DNA from: Canna indica
Taxonomy: Eukaryota > Streptophyta > Magnoliopsida > Zingiberales > Cannaceae
Length of the DNA: 64,000 nt
Assembly: GCA_034359265.1 (NCBI GenBank)
Contig: CP136891.1
Span: 7,144,501 to 7,208,500, forward strand
Direction of reading: 5' to 3'
The first letter of the stretch is position 1; each line of letters opens with the position of its first letter. Both the position numbers and the translations under genes were made by a program. Below the pieces are notes generated by a model, which saw nothing but the letters and a program-made list of their open reading frames with translations, searched no databases and was not told the DNA's origin. Shown here piece after piece: positions 59,601 to 64,000 of the stretch.

Positions 59601-62600
59601 CATTTCATGTTGAAATATAAATGAGAGCTCAACAAACGTCCAACTTATAATTCAATTGATGTGCAGGGCTACTTATAATACATCCAACAGTCACACCAAA
59701 GCTATTAATTACTGTTCATTCTCAAGCAAAGGTTATTTGCAGAAGATGGTCTTTACCATAAAGTGGAAAGAATAATTCTTAGGGGTTTTGATGTGTATTA
59801 GCTTAGCTTTTGGCAGATTATGTAATTCAACTTACCTTTAGATTATGTAAATCTAATGTGTGGATCCAGAAAGCTAAACTTTATAGAATTTCCAGCAATG
59901 CTAAGTTGATTTTTTTCACTGCTTTAAAATATAGGATTGTTTTGAGTCTCATTCTGAATAGTGCTCATGAATCATGATCAACTCTTATAAATCACATTAG
60001 CTTGTGCAAATCTTTTAAGACATATCCCAAATTCTTATTATGGAGGATCTATGATAATGAAGTTCAAGCTGATGTGTGCAAACCTCTACTTCAGTGCATC
60101 TAACTGAGGAAACAATCTTCCTCCTCTCACTTATGTTTTCTTCTATGTTTCAACTGTTATTCTGTCTTTATTTTTTGTGAGAACATAAGCTACTATTTTA
60201 CCTATTATATCCAAAAGTATATAGAAGTCTTGGGCACTGAATTTATTTATTAGTATAAGATAATAACCCTTGCATTGTAGTCATCCTCAGTTATTTGATT
60301 ATTTCACCTCTCACATTGCTTTTTTTTCAGTGAACTTACACCTGCCCTCAAATATGAAAAGACATAAGATACTATGAGAAAGGAAAAAAACATCCAAGTA
60401 AACGAAACTGAATTCATTTATCACAATAAGATGGTGATGTATTTCAAATTTGTTAATCTTCATTCACCTCATTACTTTTGTTCTCACACAAGATACCTAG
60501 GTTTCTTTCATTAAACTAACATCTTTCCTCAGGTTTGATGCAAAATCACGAAGAACATTGATGCCATACAACCTTATGACTGAATCTAGCTGTATCTAGT
60601 AATGAAAAAGCAAAGCAAAAACCAAACGATTATATTATAATTCTGCATAAACTACAGAAAAATTCAAGGCTAAATATGCAGTAACTAACTCGGTTCAATT
60701 AAATGATACAGGATCTGGGCCACCAGTAGAGTATGCAAGCCATGACACGAGTATGCATCTATTCAATAGAGTGGCATGCAAGTAACTGACATGATTATGC
60801 ATCTATCTTTCTATGCTAGATGCTGAGAAATCCTTGTTTAACTTACCTTAATAAGACAATAGAAGGTCTTGTCTTTTCCTTCCCACACACGCCATGCTAA
60901 TACATATTCTCGTGGAGTCAAAAGAGGAAACTTCTTTATAGAACGCCCAATTTCTATCCCACTATTTTCATCAACCTGCAGCTGCTCATGCTGGATTAAA
61001 ATTTTGTCCCACCTTTTTCTGTACTCATTGTCCATGTAGAAATCTCTTAACAGCTCAGTGGAACATTCTTCGAATATTGTAACACTAAGGTATTTCAATG
61101 GCTCATCCTGTGAAATAATGAAATAAAAAGGTCAGATAAAAAACTGATTTCAAGTATTTTTTAATTTTAATCATGATTTTTTCTATTCAGAAGATTGTCT
61201 TGCTCTATAATGTTTTTTTTTTTAATTTCACAAACTCGAAGAATTAGCTAAAAAACACTAATAACTTTTACCATGATTTTCTTAAGTACAAGGCTGTGTT
61301 GCTCTACAATGTTTCTTCACTTCACAGATTCAAATAATTAGCTAAAGAACATTAAGAGGAAGCTGATTATTTATGACTTGGGATATTGGTGTCAAAGAAC
61401 CCCCTCCTCTAAATTAAAGGTACATACAGTGTCTTCCTCAAATCATAAACTAGGGGTAGCCTCACACATTAGGTCAACCTTAAATTGAGAAACATTAAGT
61501 GAGTATTTATCTGTAAGAATTGTTTGAATCTGAGAAACTTGTAAAATCAGAGAGAAAAAGTTCATTAAAAACTTAAAACAACTGTTCTGCTTAGTCCCTT
61601 CAGTTATATCTCAGTAGAGAAGCTTTCTACACTTATGTTGAAGTACAAAAAGAATCAAGTTAAAAATTAAAGATCTGGATAAGAATGAAAAGAAGATTAG
61701 CTTTCTCATTAAATGGAGATAAATTTTTACTAGAAATATAATAAAAATGTATATGACTACATTATGAAAAGAAACGCTGAAGAAGAACATCTGATATATG
61801 TATTAAGCATGAGTAAGAGGCCAAGCGATCTACTCAACTTGGAACAAATAAAAAAAATAATACATAGTAAGATTATCATGTGCTCAAGAAAGAACCACAT
61901 TTCAGTTCTTGATTTTGCATTAACAAAACGTTCATAAAAATTATATTTTTGATGTTATTAAATTAGAAGCTCCAAAGGAGTACTATAAATAAGAATCAAC
62001 TGAGCCTATTCTAATGTCTAAGGAGCTTCAAACTTGCACTGGATTATAAAACAAGAAGAAGCTCAAAAAAATAGCCAGATGACAATATTATTGCATAAAC
62101 AGTTAAACTAGCATACTTTAGGTCTGCAGCACTTTGCTTTGTAAGAAACAAGATCACTGCTTTTATCAATCACATCTTCCCATCTATCATCACCTTGGAG
62201 CTTCCCCTCCAAGCTGATTATCAAATTTCTCAAATCAGCATCGGATATGAGATCAGATACCCTGCAGCCAAAGCCACACCAAGATAACGTACGTAACAAT
62301 AGAAAACCCACTTTGAAAATCAAATCGATGTCAATTCACAAAAGAAACCAATAAAGAAAGATCAAACACGAGAACAAAGTATCCGGGGCAAACCCTGAAG
62401 AAGAACCTCCATGTGAACTCGCCGTCGTGGCCAAGGCCCGCGACGAATCCGCAGCTTCGGAGGACCCTACGCGGCGCCGAGAGACGAAGAACCGCAGGAG
62501 CTGCCACGAGAGGAGGAAGAGCACGACGACGACCGTCGCCCAACCCCCGCCGGCCCTTTCCCGCCAGAAACCGTCCGATTCGAGCGCCGCCCGCGCCAAA

Positions 62601-62629
62601 TTGGGCGATAGGATTTGGGGTTCGGCCAT
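56670..62629 (-). CDS. Membrane-anchored START-domain lipid-binding protein
   Basis: 409 residues from minus-strand exons 62629-62394, 62261-62117, 61107-60847, 59281-59200, 58492-58299 and 56981-56670. A hydrophobic segment (WATVVVVLFLLSWQLLRFFV, residues about 30-49) is followed by a Ser-rich linker. The START domain is about 90-305: RWEDVIDKSSDLVSYKAKCC, LKYLSVTIFEECS, LLRDFYMDNEYRKRWDKIL, GIEIGRSIKKFPLLTPREYV, and VHQEDAGLNVEMAKLAFARG. The C-terminal region has a second possible membrane segment (WIANGLLLVGGIVCL), then a basic tail. It matches the plant START/SRPBCC proteins often labelled polyketide cyclase/lipid transport (compare At3g13062 and At1g55960). Family role: binding a lipid, ligand unknown here. 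The exon 4 donor is probably GC (CAAG|GCAAGC at 59200), needed to keep the conserved GWRIR-VPGR continuity. Confidence 0.93.
57920..58146. mobile_element. Small MITE in the START gene intron
   Basis: The left end GGGTCCTAATCCTCTCAAGT...CCACCTAATTTTTTA is matched inverted at the right (TAAAAAATTAGGTGG...CTTGAGTGGATGAGGA-type, ending GGACCCCCA on the plus strand). The terminal inverted repeats are about 50 bp, total length about 227 bp, non-coding. It lies in the intron 56982-58298. No clean target duplication was read. Confidence 0.7.
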
Positions 62630-62823
62630 GTAATCCTCGGAGAAAAAGAAGGGATATCGAAGTGGAGAGGGGGAGAGGCGAGCGACGAATTGAATCCTTT
62701 GCTTCAGACTTGGAGAAGAAGAAAAAAAGGCATTTTTTTCGACATTTGCTCGTAGACCTAAAAATTTCCGTAACTAGTATATTATTTAAAACAACTAGAA
62801 TAAGAAAAGACTTTTCCATCCTT

Positions 62824-62836
62824 CCCTATATATATA
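62824..62836 (-). promoter_or_regulatory. Likely TATA element of the START gene
   Basis: CTATATATATAG, about 200 bp upstream of the minus-strand start codon at 62629, directly next to the MITE that begins at 62839. The assignment rests on position and composition only. Confidence 0.4.
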
Positions 62837-62838
62837 GG

Positions 62839-63209
62839 GAGCAATTTCTCAAAATCACCACATAAATTAGGAAAATTCGAAAATTACAAATACAAACATT
62901 TTTTGAAAAAACTCAAAATACCCTCAAGATTTGATACTCGGTTGCGATCTTTTTGTAGAAGTCTAAAAAAATAATAGATTTGAAACATGTAAATAAATTC
63001 ATCATTTTTTAAATAATTATAACAATGATTACAATATATAATATTTTTTAATAAGTATTTTATATATTATTGATAACATCTAGAACTTATTAAAAATATA
63101 ATAAATTTCTTTAAAAGTGTAAAACTAATGGTATTTTATAGATTTTGAGAAAAAAAATTATGGATCTAAAAATTTTCATGATCCATATTATGATTTAGAA
63201 TAATTGCTC
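62839..63209. mobile_element. Third copy of the GAGCAATTAC MITE family
   Basis: Starts GAGCAATTTCTCAAAATC and ends ...TTTAGAATAATTGCTC, with inner sequence such as ATCCATATTATGATTTAGAA related to the copies at 16917-17633 and 31008-31543. It is shorter (371 bp) and more diverged. No target duplication could be recognised. Confidence 0.62.
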
Positions 63210-63430
63210 TAATAAAAATGATTTTTTTTAAATTAATGTGTCTAATAATTCTTCTAATGCTCCTATTTAATAAACTGCTGATGATTATTGATGAAATTAT
63301 AATTTACGCCATTGTAAGTGGTTAGAAAAATTATTAGGCATATTTTTAGAAAGATATATACTCATATATATATACTATTTGATAATTTATTTATACCGAT
63401 AAGTCTTCGTTATTTACTTATATGAAGCAT

Positions 63431-63476
63431 CGACACGGACACGGGACACGACACGGACACGGACACGAGGACACAT
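63431..63476. repeat. ACACGG hexamer-like short tandem repeats
   Basis: Repeated GACACGGACACG-type units, with a further ACACGAACACG at about 63498. Together with the hAT transposase remnant to the right they look like subterminal repeats of a hAT element. The exact terminus could not be fixed. Confidence 0.7.
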
Positions 63477-63836
63477 CAATTTTAAATTTTTACAAGACAC
63501 GAACACGATATATATAACATATATATAAATTATTTTTTTTAAAAAAATCACAGTTTATATATATATATTTCAAGAATTTATAATAATATCATGATATTTT
63601 CATTTATATCAAATTTCTAATTTTTAATTTTTCCTAGGTCCCTTTCAAAATATATGAAGTGTTCTAAATAATTTCTTGTGTCAATACTTATTATTTCTTA
63701 GTCCATTCCAAAAGCATGAGACACAATATCTATTGACATCTTCCAAAAAATTTCTAAATTAGTATATCTTAGTAGAACTAGTCATGTACAACCACATGTA
63801 AATAAAAAGTTAAGTAGAGTCTCACTATCTTCTTCA

Positions 63837-64000
63837 TCAATCATTGTTGTCATCTTCTTCATTAAAAAATATTATTCTCTCCAACTCTAGTTCATCAAGA
63901 AAAAGATTGACAATTTCAAGGATTCCATTATCTTCATCAATTGGCAACTTAATTATTGTTTTCCCTTTATTGTATTGTGGAGTTTTCCTTGAAATGAGAC
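63837..64000 (-). pseudogene. C-terminal end of a hAT-family transposase (runs off the window)
   Basis: An open minus-strand frame enters from the right edge and ends at TGA (63837-63839). It reads LISRKTPQYNKGK, then LPIDEDNGILEIVNLFLDEL, then an acidic tail ending EEDDNND. This resembles the extreme C-terminus of plant DUF659/hAT transposases (the SRxxxQYN...LEIANLSLDEPELE pattern, from memory of the family). Whether the full gene is intact cannot be judged because the rest lies outside the window. Confidence 0.5.

Noticed and set aside
62331..62865. Alternative frames on both strands around the START first exon
   Set aside because: The frame starting MAEPQ with a membrane helix joins exon 2 in phase. 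The others do not.

Overview
This window is nuclear DNA from a flowering plant. Gene-free stretches are very AT-rich, genes have many GT-AG introns, and the repeats are plant DNA transposons, a LINE relic and a miniature LTR retrotransposon. A monocot outside the grasses is the best guess. The intron-poor SAUR and ribosomal protein genes and the early exons of several genes are GC-rich with G/C third positions, as in many monocots. An intact nuclear gene for the plastid biotin carboxylase subunit argues against a grass, because grasses lost the multisubunit plastid acetyl-CoA carboxylase. The species cannot be named from sequence alone.

Layout. 1-14740 (+): the 3' part of a very large Sen1/senataxin-type RNA/DNA helicase gene, 17 visible exons, with a LINE relic and a complete fold-back hAT-like element in its introns. 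14741-24010: gene-poor, AT-rich DNA with a 244-bp duplication and several MITEs. 24132-24566 (+): a single-exon SAUR auxin-response gene. 26506-28077: a Pack-MULE with a perfect 9-bp target duplication carrying a broken UDP-glycosyltransferase fragment. 31550-36827 (+): an MBD2-like gene with CW zinc finger and methyl-CpG-binding domain. 37820-39245 (-): a plant-conserved gene of unknown function, head-to-head with 39880-51737 (+), the plastid biotin carboxylase gene, which holds a TRIM retrotransposon in its last intron. 53526-54026 (+): ribosomal protein L12 (uL11), followed by a tandem array of about 240-bp units. 56670-62629 (-): a membrane-anchored START-domain lipid-binding protein with a likely GC-AG intron. 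63837-64000 (-): the C-terminal end of a hAT transposase running off the right edge.

The genes are not a functional cluster. They cover RNA/DNA helicase activity, auxin response, chromatin reading, plastid fatty acid synthesis, translation and lipid binding. Exon coordinates were derived by hand from splice consensus, reading phase and protein-family continuity, and every multi-exon gene keeps its phase through all junctions given. No new multi-gene system was found. The most unusual items are the Pack-MULE with its captured glycosyltransferase, the self-complementary element inside the helicase intron, the TRIM, and one MITE family sitting directly beside two promoters.
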